Assembly: GCA_963801985.1 (NCBI GenBank) | Contig: CAWDGV010000013.1 | Coordinates: forward strand, 86,330-150,329 | Direction of reading: 5' to 3' | DNA length: 64,000 nucleotides | From: JABDQZ01 sp963801985 | Lineage (GTDB): Bacteria > Pseudomonadota > Gammaproteobacteria > Chromatiales > Chromatiaceae | Shown: positions 46,152-56,038 of the stretch, one piece after another | How the letters are laid out: the number at the start of each line of letters is the position of its first letter | Numbering within the stretch: the first letter of the stretch is position 1 | Program-made: the position numbers and the translations under genes | Notes under the pieces: model-generated | The model's input: only the letters and a program-made list of their open reading frames with translations | Told to the model about the DNA's origin: nothing | The model's database searches: none

Positions 46152-46988
46152 ATGACCTCATTTATCTTCCGACAAATAGTTTTATGCTTTGCCCTGGTGT
46201 TTAGCGGCTCACTCTTCGCCGCTGAGGTAAAACAGAATCCCGGCCAGGAAGAAACTGCCAAAGCAGTTGTCCAACCTGCTGCAGATGTCCAACCGCCTGA
46301 TGGCATTGATCCTTTTGTCGTAAACCTGGTCAGGCAGGCAAGTGATTACCTCTCAAGCGCAAAAAGCTTTTCTTTAATAACACATCAAACCACTGAAGAA
46401 GTTTTGCGTTCAGGACAGAAAATCCAGCTATCCAAGAGTGGCAAAGTCCTGGTACGCCTTCCTGACCGTATGTATGCAGAGGCTGTATCAGACAAAGGCA
46501 CTACCCGCTTTTATTATGATGGTAAAAAGATGAGTCGCTTTGACCTGAAGAAAAATATCTTTGCCAGCATTGATGTTCCTGACACGCTTGAAGCAGCACT
46601 TGATTATGCCATGCTGAAATTTCATGTAGATGCGCCACTGGCTGATTTTCTTGCCGGCAACCTGTATGACAACTTCATCTCGAATACTGACTCAGGATTT
46701 TATGCCGGCCTGCATTACCTGGACGGAGAAAAATACCATCACCTGGCCCTCTCGAATAAACACGTGGATTTTCAAATCTGGATTGCCGACAGTGTAGAGC
46801 CATTGATTCGCAAGATCGTCATTACCTATAAACACCTGGAAGGTTTACCTCAATACACCGCCTACTTGTCAGACTGGGACTTCAATCCCAGGACACCGGA
46901 CATGCTGTTTGATTTTTATCCGCCGATTGATGCCGATGAAATCGAATTTATTCCAGTGGCAACTGGCACAAGTGGAGAAAAACAGTGA
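46152..46988 (+). CDS. Secreted DUF2092 protein
   Basis: This is a 278-residue protein with a signal peptide (to about SLFAA) and the DUF2092 pattern: VRQASDYLSSAKSFSLITHQTTEEVL, LPDRMYAEAVSDKGTTRFYYDGKKMSRFD, VDFQIWIADS. The fold resembles lipoprotein carriers such as LolA/RseB, so a role in moving or sensing envelope lipids or lipoproteins is plausible. It overlaps the next gene by TGATG. Confidence 0.85.
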   Translation: MTSFIFRQIVLCFALVFSGSLFAAEVKQNPGQEETAKAVVQPAADVQPPDGIDPFVVNLVRQASDYLSSAKSFSLITHQTTEEVLRSGQKIQLSKSGKVLVRLPDRMYAEAVSDKGTTRFYYDGKKMSRFDLKKNIFASIDVPDTLEAALDYAMLKFHVDAPLADFLAGNLYDNFISNTDSGFYAGLHYLDGEKYHHLALSNKHVDFQIWIADSVEPLIRKIVITYKHLEGLPQYTAYLSDWDFNPRTPDMLFDFYPPIDADEIEFIPVATGTSGEKQ

Positions 46989-48235
46989 TGCACACGAAGA
47001 AAACCAACAAGTTAAAAGTCTTATTTACAACGTTGTCACTGGTATTCCTGTTTAGCATTAGCGTGTCACCCGTTTCCAAGCAGCCCCAACCGGGCAATCA
47101 ATCCTCGACGTATAGTTTTTCTCTGATCAAGGATGTCCAGGCCGCTCGTGGTGGTGGCGGCCGCTCTTTTGGCGGTGCGAGAGGAGGCGGTAGCTTTAAG
47201 GGACGCAGTGCTCCACGTGGTGGCGGTCTTTCAAGTCGTGGCGGTTCTTCGAGTTTTGGTTCAGGCTTATCAAATCGTTCTGCCAGCAGTTCCCGTAGCA
47301 GTAGTATCCGCTATTCAAACCAGGGAAGCGGCTCGCTGGGACAAGGCTCCCGGAACACCATCAGCACAGCTGATCGTAAACCCACTACCGGAGGCGGCAA
47401 GTTTGCAAGCACTGATCGCAAGACCACTACCGCTGGAAGCAAGGTCTCAACCAGCGATCGCAAAACGGCCACAACCAGAGACAAGGTTTCAACCAGTGAT
47501 CTCAGCGATAAAAAGGCTACTCGCAAGGATAGCGCCACAGATCGTCAAACTGACCGTAAAGACACGCAAGCTTCACAGCAGGATAAACGCACCGAGAACC
47601 AGGATAAACGGGCTGACACCCGGGATGATAATCGCGCTGATCGTGAAGACAGGCTCAGTGAAAGACAGGACAACCGTGAAGATGCACGTGAAGACTGGCA
47701 AAATCACCTGAACAACGCCCGTGAAGATCGCCAGGATTTTGTTGATGACATGTACGATGACCACGGTTACTGGGGCCGTTATGGATGGGGTTATCCTTCT
47801 GATGGTGCAGCCTTCTTCTGGGGCGTTGTCATCGGCGCGTCAATTGCCTCGATACCACCCTATACGCACACCATCGTCTACACCGGAACCACTTATTATT
47901 ACGCAGCCGGCGTCTATTACACCCAGGCCCCAACAGGGTACGTTGTGGTCGCGCCGCCTGTTGGCATCGAGGTTGAAGCACCACCGGCTGAATGCGAAGA
48001 CGTCCAGGTTGAGGGAAAAACCTATTGTTTCAATCGTGGCAGCTTCTACCTGTTTGATGAAACCAAAAAAGGCTATATTGTCCAGGAAGCTCCCGCTGGT
48101 GCTGTGGTTAGCGCATTACCAGATGAGGCCGAAGAAAAGCTCGTAGACGGTGTCAAGTATCAGTATTATCTCAATACTTACTATCGCCCATCCTACTTCA
48201 AGAATGAGCAGGTTTACGTGGTAACGAAAGTCTGA
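46988..48235 (+). CDS. DUF6515-like secreted protein with Gly-rich and Asp/Arg-rich repeats
   Basis: This is a protein of about 415 residues. After a membrane or signal helix come a Gly/Ser/Arg-rich stretch (residues 50-130), then a highly charged Asp/Arg/Lys/Gln repeat region (about residues 130-255, ending EDAREDWQNHLNNAREDRQD). A hydrophobic stretch follows (GAAFFWGVVIGASIASIPP) and then a Tyr-rich C-terminal domain ending in a repeated VDGVKYQYYLNTYY motif. It is translationally coupled to the DUF2092 gene, a pairing seen elsewhere, so the two probably act together in the envelope. Confidence 0.8.
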   Translation: MHTKKTNKLKVLFTTLSLVFLFSISVSPVSKQPQPGNQSSTYSFSLIKDVQAARGGGGRSFGGARGGGSFKGRSAPRGGGLSSRGGSSSFGSGLSNRSASSSRSSSIRYSNQGSGSLGQGSRNTISTADRKPTTGGGKFASTDRKTTTAGSKVSTSDRKTATTRDKVSTSDLSDKKATRKDSATDRQTDRKDTQASQQDKRTENQDKRADTRDDNRADREDRLSERQDNREDAREDWQNHLNNAREDRQDFVDDMYDDHGYWGRYGWGYPSDGAAFFWGVVIGASIASIPPYTHTIVYTGTTYYYAAGVYYTQAPTGYVVVAPPVGIEVEAPPAECEDVQVEGKTYCFNRGSFYLFDETKKGYIVQEAPAGAVVSALPDEAEEKLVDGVKYQYYLNTYYRPSYFKNEQVYVVTKV

Positions 48236-48248
48236 TTAAAGCAATGAT

Positions 48249-48282
48249 TTCACACATGCCGGGAGTTTCCGGCATGTGTGAA
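48249..48282. terminator. Strong bidirectional hairpin terminator
   Basis: TTCACACATGCCGG and CCGGCATGTGTGAA form a perfect 14-bp stem with a 6-base loop between two convergent genes. It is the longest perfect hairpin I saw in the window. Confidence 0.8.
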
Positions 48283-48292
48283 TAACAAACCA

Positions 48293-49213
48293 TCAATACA
48301 ATACCGACCAGGCAACCGCAATACTGTCGCTGTCGGATCCGACACGTTCACGGTTTCTTGAGCTGATATAGGCGATCTTGAAACCCTGCGAACGCGAGAT
48401 AGGCAGACCAACTGACAATGCCGACAGAAAACCAGCCCGCTCATCATCTTTATCCACACCGTCAATCTTGGAACTCCCACCTTCCCAGTAGCCTGCGCTC
48501 AATGACGCCCACAGGCCGGGTTTAAAAGTACGTACCAGGTGTGTTTGCACTGCATAGATCGGGTCCTGCTCACGCTTCTTGCCACCAAAAAAGTTATCAT
48601 TTTCGGTAAAAATGAAAGCTGAACCCGTCAATTCAAACGACCATGGTCCACGCGTGTGCACCAATCCAATCTGCGGACGGATGGTATAGCGATTGCTTCC
48701 CAGGTTAAGCAACTTGTCCGAATGGTATTCACCCCAGGGCACGGCAACCGATAACGCTGCACCAACAAGAGTATTAACAGGGCGAGACGCCAGGTACTTG
48801 CGAACATCACCTTCCCTGGCATCCGGCAATCCCCATAGATTCACCGAAACACGAAAACGGGGATCCGCAAAACCTTCACGCTTTACGACCGTAGGCACTC
48901 CGGTTAGCAGCCCTTCCCAGCGTGCTTTTTGCCATGGCAGGAGCACGTCAAAACGCGCCAGTTTGCCAGCCAATGAGAAGGAATTTACGTGTGAAATAAG
49001 CACAGTTTCGACATCTACACTGGCATCCTCAATCTCCAGTACAGGATCAAAGTCAAGATCACCATCTGTATAAATATATCCTGCGCCGACCACATTGGTG
49101 CCAAGCGGCAAAGGTGTCCAGCGTCTTGGTTCCAGATCTTGTGCGACAGCTGAATGCAGTAGCCCGGCGCAGAGAAAGGCAACGGTCAAACATAAAAATA
49201 TTGTTTTGTTCAT
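48293..49213 (-). CDS. Outer-membrane transporter-like protein (phenol meta-pathway family)
   Basis: This 306-residue protein has a signal peptide (to about HSAVAQ) followed by alternating beta strands with aromatic ends, and the pattern WTPLPLGTNVVGAGYIYTDGDL, ending VAWSVLY with a terminal aromatic, as in beta-barrels. It resembles the family called putative phenol degradation MetA-pathway transporters. The substrate is not known. Confidence 0.75.
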   Translation of the reverse strand: MNKTIFLCLTVAFLCAGLLHSAVAQDLEPRRWTPLPLGTNVVGAGYIYTDGDLDFDPVLEIEDASVDVETVLISHVNSFSLAGKLARFDVLLPWQKARWEGLLTGVPTVVKREGFADPRFRVSVNLWGLPDAREGDVRKYLASRPVNTLVGAALSVAVPWGEYHSDKLLNLGSNRYTIRPQIGLVHTRGPWSFELTGSAFIFTENDNFFGGKKREQDPIYAVQTHLVRTFKPGLWASLSAGYWEGGSSKIDGVDKDDERAGFLSALSVGLPISRSQGFKIAYISSRNRERVGSDSDSIAVAWSVLY

Positions 49214-49304
49214 TACTGCAGGTAGAAAAGCGTGTTTAATCCAGGCAGGTTATGCCTTGTCTGCCAGGATGGAGACTTATTAAATCCCCACCCAAGCAGA
49301 AAAA

Positions 49305-50102
49305 TTAATTTCCGAACAGACCTTTCAACTTGTCACCGACCTGATCGCCTATGGCTTCTCCAGCTTGTTCCTTTAATTTTGCTTTGGCTTCGTCAGCGGT
49401 TGCTCCCAGGTATTTCTGTACACCAAGCTCGGCGACTGCAGAACCGGTTTTCTTGATCAGTACGCTGACGATTTCTTCAGCTATAACGGCTGGCGTTGCA
49501 CCACCTGATTTTTTACCCAGATCAGTCAGTTCAATACGTGGCAGATTGGTGGACAAGTCCTTGTCATCAAGTGCCGCAATGCGTGCATCGATTTCACCTT
49601 TGTCAATAATCAGTTTGCGGATAATAAGCTTAATTTCTTTGGAACCACTTGAATCGCTTGAGTCACTTTCAGCAGCCTTGTCCGGCTTACCGCTTGAAGC
49701 CTGCTGAAGATTGCTTTTCAGCGCATCCACATTGGACTTGCCTTTGTCATTAATCTCATAAAACACCTGTGGCGCCTTAATCAGTATTTTATCAATCACC
49801 ACGACATCACTGGTGACTGTCTTCGGGTCAATCGCAACGCTGATTTCACCCAGGGTAAAAATATTTTTTCTGCTAAAGCCGGCCGGGTTGCCAATTTCAA
49901 CTCCCTGAATGCTGCCTTCACCAGAGGTTAGCGCCAGCTTGACGCCTCCAACGGCAACGTTTGTCTGGGTTGCCTGTGAACCATATTTTTCAATTGCCGC
50001 CTCTACCAGGCTGTCGAGTGAAGACCACAGGTAAACCGCTGCTACGATGATAATAAGCACCAGCCCGGCAACGCCGATTCCCAGCATTTTTGTTTTTTTC
50101 AT
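49305..50102 (-). CDS. AsmA-like envelope protein
   Basis: This 265-residue protein has one N-terminal membrane helix (MLGIGVAGLVLIIIVAAVYLW), then a beta-rich AsmA-type segment (GVKLALTSGEGSIQGVEIGNPAGF, SVAIDPKTV, ILIKAPQVFYE) and an acidic helical tail with a Ser/Asp linker. AsmA-like proteins are proposed to carry phospholipid or affect outer-membrane assembly. It is single and shorter than AsmA itself. Confidence 0.75.
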   Translation of the reverse strand: MKKTKMLGIGVAGLVLIIIVAAVYLWSSLDSLVEAAIEKYGSQATQTNVAVGGVKLALTSGEGSIQGVEIGNPAGFSRKNIFTLGEISVAIDPKTVTSDVVVIDKILIKAPQVFYEINDKGKSNVDALKSNLQQASSGKPDKAAESDSSDSSGSKEIKLIIRKLIIDKGEIDARIAALDDKDLSTNLPRIELTDLGKKSGGATPAVIAEEIVSVLIKKTGSAVAELGVQKYLGATADEAKAKLKEQAGEAIGDQVGDKLKGLFGN

Positions 50103-50392
50103 GCTCTTCTCTCCTGTTTTTGATTCGATTGATTAATTAATGAAGTTGCTGACCAGATAATCATTCTCAACTTCTATTGCAGACCCTGTCAACACAAACT
50201 CCCTACGCTTAAAGAATCTCCCTATTTCTTACACAGACGTACTAAAGTTGATATAAGCTTGCTGAATATAAACACGAATTATCATTTTCCAAAAATCATA
50301 TAAAATACAATTGATTGATGATAAACAATGAAAACAAAGCGTCTTACTGCCATATTTACTAATATGACTAGTTATTACTCAAGGAGAACGCC

Positions 50393-50905
50393 ATGAAAAA
50401 TCTATTAATCGCGGTGGCAATTGCTACAGCTGCATCAATAATTGTGCCTGCAAGTGCCGGTCAGTATCCGATGTACCAGGACAGTTATCCTGATCCGGTC
50501 AGGGACGCTCAAATGCAGGTTGAAAGAATGAAAGCAGCTGAAGCCAGGGCGGCACAGGTTAGAGCGGCACAAATGCAAGCTGCAGAAATGATGGCAGCAG
50601 AAGTTCGCGCGGCACAGGTCAGAGCTGCACAAATGATGGCGGCAGAAAGAAAGGCGGCTCAAGTCAGGGCAGCCCAGGTCCGGGCTGCACAATTGCAAGC
50701 GGCCGAAATGAGGGCAGCAGAAGTCCAGGCCGCACGTGTCAGGGCCGCACAAATGAGAGCGGCACGCATGAAAGCAGCTGAAGTTCGTGCTGCCCAGGTC
50801 CGGGCTGCACAGGTAAAAGCAGCAGAAACGAAAGCGGCTCAAGTCAGCTCTGAGCAAAGCAAGGCTGGAGAAACTAAAACGGATTCCCCTGCACCGGTAA
50901 AATAA
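50393..50905 (+). CDS. Secreted protein of 21 tandem Ala-Ala pentapeptides
   Basis: This is a 170-residue protein with a signal peptide (to about PASAG), then residues 46-150 as 21 exact-length pentads of form xxAA(E/Q/R) (MKAAE, VRAAQ, VRAAQ, LQAAE and so on), and a Ser/Thr-rich tail ending in DSPAPVK. AAGGAG lies six bases before the ATG. All-helical with an unusual period of five. No known repeat family matches (it is not the A(D/N)LXX pentapeptide type). The opposite strand is also open, an effect of the repeat. Confidence 0.8.
   Translation: MKNLLIAVAIATAASIIVPASAGQYPMYQDSYPDPVRDAQMQVERMKAAEARAAQVRAAQMQAAEMMAAEVRAAQVRAAQMMAAERKAAQVRAAQVRAAQLQAAEMRAAEVQAARVRAAQMRAARMKAAEVRAAQVRAAQVKAAETKAAQVSSEQSKAGETKTDSPAPVK
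50528..50842 (+). repeat. Tandem 15-bp repeat array (21 units)
   Basis: This is the coding tract for the pentapeptides. GCAGC or GCGGC recurs every 15 bases at the Ala-Ala pair, and the other positions vary. Slippage or recombination could change copy number. Confidence 0.85.
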
Positions 50906-50935
50906 ATAAGTAGCTGGGATTTGACTCAGCCTTAC

Positions 50936-50973
50936 ACAGCGGCAGTTCATGCAGTTGCAGGAGTTGCCGCTGT
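50936..50973. terminator. Possible terminator between convergent genes
   Basis: ACAGCGGCA and TGCCGCTGT form a perfect 9-bp stem over a 20-base loop, between the pentad gene and the RND gene. There is no T tract. Confidence 0.45.
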
Positions 50974-51038
50974 ATTCGACAAGGCCGATTATCGAATTTC
51001 TCTATAATTGAATCTCAGCTCAGCAATGCAGGCATGAG

Positions 51039-54000
51039 TTACTCAGCATGATCCAAAGACCTGTCCTTGGCGATCAAAACATAAAGTGACGGTAGAACAA
51101 ACAGTGTAAACAGCGTGCCAACAGCCATGCCGCCGACTAGAACCAAGCCAATAGAGTTACGCGCAGCTGCACCGGCCCCGGTCACCAAAACCAGCGGGAA
51201 ATGTCCGGCGATGGTCGCAACCGAGGTCATTAAAATAGGACGCAGACGAATCATTGCGGCATCCCTGACCGCCTCCAGTTTACCCTCTCCCTGCAACTGG
51301 AGTTTATTGGCAAACTCAACGATCAGGATGCCATTCTTGGCAATCAGGCCCACCAGTGTTACCAGTCCAACCTGCGCATAAATATTCATGGTTGTGGTCC
51401 AGCCATTCGTCCAGTAAGGCATGTTGGGATCAGGCATCTTTAACAGGGTAAAGATCAGTGCACCAAACATTGCCAGCGGAACCGAGCCAGCCAGGATAAC
51501 GAACGGGTCGCGGAAAGCATTGAATTGAACAGCAAGCACCAGGAAAATCATTAAAATAGCCAGTGAGAAAGCTGGCAGAAACTTGTTACCCTCGGTACGC
51601 AGTTGTCGAGACTCGCCGGTATAGTCGAAGCTGTAGCCAGGCGGCAGGATTTCTCGCGCTGTGTCCTCTAAAAATGTCAGTGCCTCATCCAGGGTACGGG
51701 TACTGACACCAGACAATTTTACTGCATTTAGCTGCTGGAAGCGGTTAAGTGAACGCGCCACGACTGAATGTTCAATATGCGCTATCGAAGACAGAGGCAC
51801 CATCTGGCCATCAGGAGTGGCGATATGAATATCACCTAACTGCTCACTGTTGAGGCGATCCGCGCGTTGCACCAGTGGAATAACCTTGTAACTGCGACCA
51901 TCCATATTGAAGCGATTAACAAAGTCGCCACCGGTAGCCACGGCAAGATCAGCACCCACCTGTGACAGGTTTAGACCAAGATCCGCGAGTTTATCGCGAT
52001 CGAAAACCACCGTGGCCTGTGGCTGATCAAGCTTTAAGTCAATATCCGGTGGAAACGCAAAAAGACCACTCTCAGTCGCTTTCTGTTGCAGCAATTGTGC
52101 AAACTCAATGAGTTTATCGGCGTTAGCCGTAGACGTGATGATAAACTCAACAGGAAAGTTACTACCGCCCGGTAGCGCGGGTGGCGTTGTGATAAACACC
52201 TGAATGCCGGGTATCTTTGAAACCCTGGCCTGCACTTCCGGAACCATTTCAGTTACCGTTCTGTTGCGTTCTGCCCAGGGCTTGACCACAACACCACTAA
52301 AGCCATCAGCGCCAATCGTTGCGCCAATAGACGGTGGAAACAATAACTGGAAAGTCAGTGCGGCTTCGGGCACCTCAAGCATGACTTTTTCGGCGGCCTC
52401 GGCATAACCGGCATTCTGATCAACAGTGGAATTGGATGCCGTGTTGATAATACCAAACAAAACACTCTGGTCTTCGGTAGGAGCCAGTTCCTTGGGGGAA
52501 AAGTTGAACATGGGTATGGTGCACAGGCTGATAATGATCCACACGAGGTAGACAGCAGGTCTTGCCTTAAGAGTTGTTCCCAGAATTTTGCCATAAGCCA
52601 CCTGCAAGCGGTCGAAACGATGGTTTAACCAACCTGACAAACCCCGCTCCTCATCCTGCGCACTTCGCAGTAGCCTGGCTGCCATGGTGGGCGATAATGT
52701 AAGCGCAACGATGCCTGATATCGCCACGGCTCCAGCCAGCGAAAAGGCAAACTCACGGAACAGCGCACCGGTCAAACCACCCTGTAAGCCAATCGGGATA
52801 TAGACCGCGACCAGGGTCAGGGTCATCGCAATAACGGGTGTGACCAGCTCACGTGCCCCAAGCATGGCGGCCTCGCGTGGAGTACGTCCCTCACGCAAGT
52901 GACGCTCAACGTTCTCGACTACCACAATCGCATCATCGACAACCAGGCCGACAGAAAGCACGATCGCCAACAGGGTCAACAGGTTCAGCGTAAAACCGAA
53001 CATCTGCATCAGGAAAATGCCCCCGATCAGGGACACGGGGATTGCCATCACAGGCACCAGTACCGAGCGTACCGAACCGAGAAACAGGAATATCACAACA
53101 ACGACAATCAGCAAAGTTTCACCAAGTGTTACCGTCACCTCGTGGATAGCGTCGCTGACATATTCAGAGGCGTCATAGCCAATACTGGCATCCAGCCCGG
53201 CTGGCATTTCCTGTTTCAACTTGTCCAGCTCCTGACGTATGCCGGCAATCACATCGATAATATTGGCATTGGGCTGGGGGAACACACCTGCAAAAACTGC
53301 AGTATCACCCGAGTAACGCACCAGGGTATCGTAGTCCTCGGCCCCCAGTTCGACATCAGCAACATCCTCCAGACGGACGATGGTGTCATCTTTCTGGTAA
53401 ACAACCAGGCGTCGAAAATCATCTGCATTATGTAAATCAGTATTGGCCGCGAGGTAAGTCTGTACCAGTGCGCCCTTGGTACTGCCGATTGCTGCCAGGT
53501 AATTATTGGATGCCAACGCTTCCCTCACCTGTGAAGGAGTGACATGCAGCGCCGCCATCCGGTGGGGTTTGAGCCATACTCGCATCGCAAATGTACGGGC
53601 TCCAAATATTTCGATACGTTGTACACCGTTTACGGCAGACAGGCGCGGCTGCACAACCCGTGTCAGATAATCCGTAATCTGCTCAGGCGACAGAATATTT
53701 GACCAGAAACTGAGATAAGCCGCGGCGATTTCCGAATCGGCAGACTGAACACTGATGGAGGGTAACTGAGCTTCAGCCGGCAGGTCATTGCGAACCTGGT
53801 CAACCTTGGACGAGATATCGGCCAGCGCCTTGGTGGAGTCATAGTTAATCTTAAGTCGTGCATTAATAATAGAGACGCCCTGCAGACTTTTGGACTCCAC
53901 GTAATCAATGCCTTCGGCTGCCGCTATGGCACGCTCCAGCGGTGTAGTGATAAAACCACGAACTAATTCGGCACTGGCCCCGACATACACGGTCATTATC

Positions 54001-54152
54001 TGTATCGAGGCATTTTCGCTCAGCGGGTATTGTCGAACACTCAATGAGTTCCAGGCATTCAGCCCGGCAATGACAATCAACAGGTTGACCACCACGGCCA
54101 GTACCGGCCGCTTGATAAACAGATCTGTGAAACTGCGCTGGACAGGCTGCAT
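51039..54152 (-). CDS. RND efflux pump inner-membrane subunit (HAE1 family)
   Basis: This is a 1037-residue proton-driven drug or solute exporter of the AcrB/MexF-like class. It starts FTDLFIKRPVLAVVVNLLIV, has helix 4 with the conserved Asp pair (GLVVDDAIVVVENVERHL), and twelve membrane helices in two halves, each followed by a large periplasmic loop. Length is typical and the frame is intact, unlike the pump at 39.7-42.7 kb. Its ATG overlaps the stop of its adaptor (TGATG). Confidence 0.95.
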   Translation of the reverse strand: MQPVQRSFTDLFIKRPVLAVVVNLLIVIAGLNAWNSLSVRQYPLSENASIQIMTVYVGASAELVRGFITTPLERAIAAAEGIDYVESKSLQGVSIINARLKINYDSTKALADISSKVDQVRNDLPAEAQLPSISVQSADSEIAAAYLSFWSNILSPEQITDYLTRVVQPRLSAVNGVQRIEIFGARTFAMRVWLKPHRMAALHVTPSQVREALASNNYLAAIGSTKGALVQTYLAANTDLHNADDFRRLVVYQKDDTIVRLEDVADVELGAEDYDTLVRYSGDTAVFAGVFPQPNANIIDVIAGIRQELDKLKQEMPAGLDASIGYDASEYVSDAIHEVTVTLGETLLIVVVVIFLFLGSVRSVLVPVMAIPVSLIGGIFLMQMFGFTLNLLTLLAIVLSVGLVVDDAIVVVENVERHLREGRTPREAAMLGARELVTPVIAMTLTLVAVYIPIGLQGGLTGALFREFAFSLAGAVAISGIVALTLSPTMAARLLRSAQDEERGLSGWLNHRFDRLQVAYGKILGTTLKARPAVYLVWIIISLCTIPMFNFSPKELAPTEDQSVLFGIINTASNSTVDQNAGYAEAAEKVMLEVPEAALTFQLLFPPSIGATIGADGFSGVVVKPWAERNRTVTEMVPEVQARVSKIPGIQVFITTPPALPGGSNFPVEFIITSTANADKLIEFAQLLQQKATESGLFAFPPDIDLKLDQPQATVVFDRDKLADLGLNLSQVGADLAVATGGDFVNRFNMDGRSYKVIPLVQRADRLNSEQLGDIHIATPDGQMVPLSSIAHIEHSVVARSLNRFQQLNAVKLSGVSTRTLDEALTFLEDTAREILPPGYSFDYTGESRQLRTEGNKFLPAFSLAILMIFLVLAVQFNAFRDPFVILAGSVPLAMFGALIFTLLKMPDPNMPYWTNGWTTTMNIYAQVGLVTLVGLIAKNGILIVEFANKLQLQGEGKLEAVRDAAMIRLRPILMTSVATIAGHFPLVLVTGAGAAARNSIGLVLVGGMAVGTLFTLFVLPSLYVLIAKDRSLDHAE

Positions 54153-55282
54153 CAGGAGTCCCGTGGAGTTGGGTCAAGGCTGAATTTGGGAGCCAGGCTA
54201 TTATCAATGACAACTTTTATCCCGCTTCGCAGCTTGAACACACCACTGGTCACCACCGTTTCACCGGTTTTAAGTCCATCGGTTACGTCAACATAATCAC
54301 CACGCGCCTGCCCAAGACTGATGAACTGCTGACGTAAAACCAGTTCGATTTCATCAGATTCCTTGTTTTTCTGTTGATCGACCACAAAGACTGAATTTCC
54401 AAATGGTGCATAGAGCACCGCTGTTGCCGGGATCGGCAGAACCGGTCGTGTTTCAGGCAGCACGAGCTCGACATTAACAAACATGCCAACACGCAGTTTC
54501 TCACTGGAATTATCCACCAGTGACTGTACCTGTACATTACGTGTCACAGAATTAACTTCGAGATTGATAGCCTCTATCTCACCATGAAATATTTCATCCT
54601 GCGTTGCATCGGAAGTGACGCGTACTTTCATGCCGCTATGCAGTTGCGACAGCTTTTTCTGTGGAACTGAAAAATCAACGTACACTGGGTTAAGCATTTG
54701 CAATGCAACTATCGGATCGCCATCGGACAGGATTTGTCCCAGGTCGACCTGACGCAGTCCCAAACGCCCTGCAAAAGGCGCCCTGACAGTTTTCTTGTCA
54801 ATCGTTGCCTGGATGACACCAACCTCTGCCTCCGTTACCTTGACTTCGGCTTCGGCACGGTCAATGGAATCTTTCGAGGTAAGGTCTTTTTTAATGAGTT
54901 TTCGTAACCGCGCCAATTCGGCCCTGGCCAGGGCTGCGCTTGCCTTGGCTGAAGCCAGTTGTGAATCTTCAGTGGTGGTATCCATCTGCAGCAACACCTG
55001 GTCTGCGTCAACATCGGCTGAAGATTCAAAGCTGATCCGGGTTATCCTGCCACCCTCTTCGGCACTGACCATAACACCCTGCACAGCCGAGACTGAGGCC
55101 GTTGCAGAGATTACCTGTTCCCACTCTGTCTCATCAACCGCGACAGCTGTAACCGACTCGGGAGGAAATGTCATGCCAACTGCTGCCTGCTCCATGGCGG
55201 TAAACTGCCCAAGCTTCACATAGACAATTACACCAACCACTAACACGACACCTACGCCGGCAATGAGCAGTTTTTTTAACAT
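54152..55282 (-). CDS. RND periplasmic adaptor (membrane-fusion) protein
   Basis: This 376-residue protein has an N-terminal membrane helix, a barrel-sandwich domain (ISFESSADVDADQVLLQMD), a coiled-coil hairpin (ASAALARAELARLRKLIKKD), the return half (APFAGRLGLRQVDLGQILSDG), and a beta-barrel domain. It has no lipobox, so it is held by its helix. It is translationally coupled to the pump gene. No outer-membrane channel gene is in the operon. Confidence 0.93.
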   Translation of the reverse strand: MLKKLLIAGVGVVLVVGVIVYVKLGQFTAMEQAAVGMTFPPESVTAVAVDETEWEQVISATASVSAVQGVMVSAEEGGRITRISFESSADVDADQVLLQMDTTTEDSQLASAKASAALARAELARLRKLIKKDLTSKDSIDRAEAEVKVTEAEVGVIQATIDKKTVRAPFAGRLGLRQVDLGQILSDGDPIVALQMLNPVYVDFSVPQKKLSQLHSGMKVRVTSDATQDEIFHGEIEAINLEVNSVTRNVQVQSLVDNSSEKLRVGMFVNVELVLPETRPVLPIPATAVLYAPFGNSVFVVDQQKNKESDEIELVLRQQFISLGQARGDYVDVTDGLKTGETVVTSGVFKLRSGIKVVIDNSLAPKFSLDPTPRDS

Positions 55283-55621
55283 AAAGAAACGTCCAAATTT
55301 AAATATTCAAATATATTTAAGCCTGAAAATCAGGTTTTTAAATAATGGGTTACTTCCGGGCTTCAGCAGAATTTAGAAGCAGTGTCAGACAGACCCATTC
55401 TACAATAGCATCATGTCAAAGCTATGTTTAAATTAACCTGTTGCAGGAAATCAAATATTGCGGGTAACAAGCCTTGTTGATAAATGAATTCCGGGCGCCT
55501 GGGACAAACTGCAGGCATATTTGGTCGGGAGAGATTGTATTCGACTCATGGTAATAGCGAACTCCTGATACCCGGGGTCATTGCCCTGGATTTCATTCAA
55601 TTGGCTTGTTTTGTCTTTAAA
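55283..55621. other. Intergenic with an unassigned coding-like stretch
   Basis: This is promoter-side DNA of the RND adaptor gene. On the minus strand about 55475-55625 is open, with a protein-like sequence (EIQGNDPGYQEFAITMSRIQ) of about 50 residues and no proper start. It may be the end of a lost gene; I do not recognise the family. Confidence 0.35.
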
Positions 55622-56038
55622 TTAAAAAGATGAACAAAGACCAATACTCATAAAGGGAGGCGTACCCTTGAGATACGGGTATACAAAACCACCAATAACA
55701 TTGCTGAATTGAAACCGGTTTCTGGTTTTATTAAATAAAAAGGAACTACCGTATTTATCCTGACAGGTAATGAAATATTCGTCCTGTTTGTTCACAAAAT
55801 CCTGGCAGGTAGGAAATTCGTTATTTGAGGCGTGTTCCTTTACTGTATATTTGATTATGCCAGCTTCCGGGTAACTGGAAATAATGTATTTTGGTCTGTC
55901 GGTAAATGTGCCGGGTTCCCATGCATTGGTTTTTTCATCGAGATAAAATCCTGTCATACGTTCAGTAACACACAACCACTGTTCGGCAGAGGCCTGAAAA
56001 GACAGGAAAAATAGCGTAATAAAGAGAAGTTGTTTCAT
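55622..56038 (-). CDS. Small secreted protein of unknown function
   Basis: This is a 138-residue protein with a signal peptide (to about QASA) and four Cys in the mature part (LCVTER, PTCQDF, ITCQDK, GLCSSF), suggesting two disulfides. No family is recognised. A plain GGGAGG-like ribosome site precedes the ATG. Confidence 0.7.
   Translation of the reverse strand: MKQLLFITLFFLSFQASAEQWLCVTERMTGFYLDEKTNAWEPGTFTDRPKYIISSYPEAGIIKYTVKEHASNNEFPTCQDFVNKQDEYFITCQDKYGSSFLFNKTRNRFQFSNVIGGFVYPYLKGTPPFMSIGLCSSF

Noticed and set aside
50435..50950. A 171-codon open frame opposite the Ala-pentad gene
   Set aside because: It is open only because the sense strand is made of GCA/GCG/GCC codons that cannot give stops on the other strand. 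The product would be a Cys/Leu-rich string with no ribosome site.
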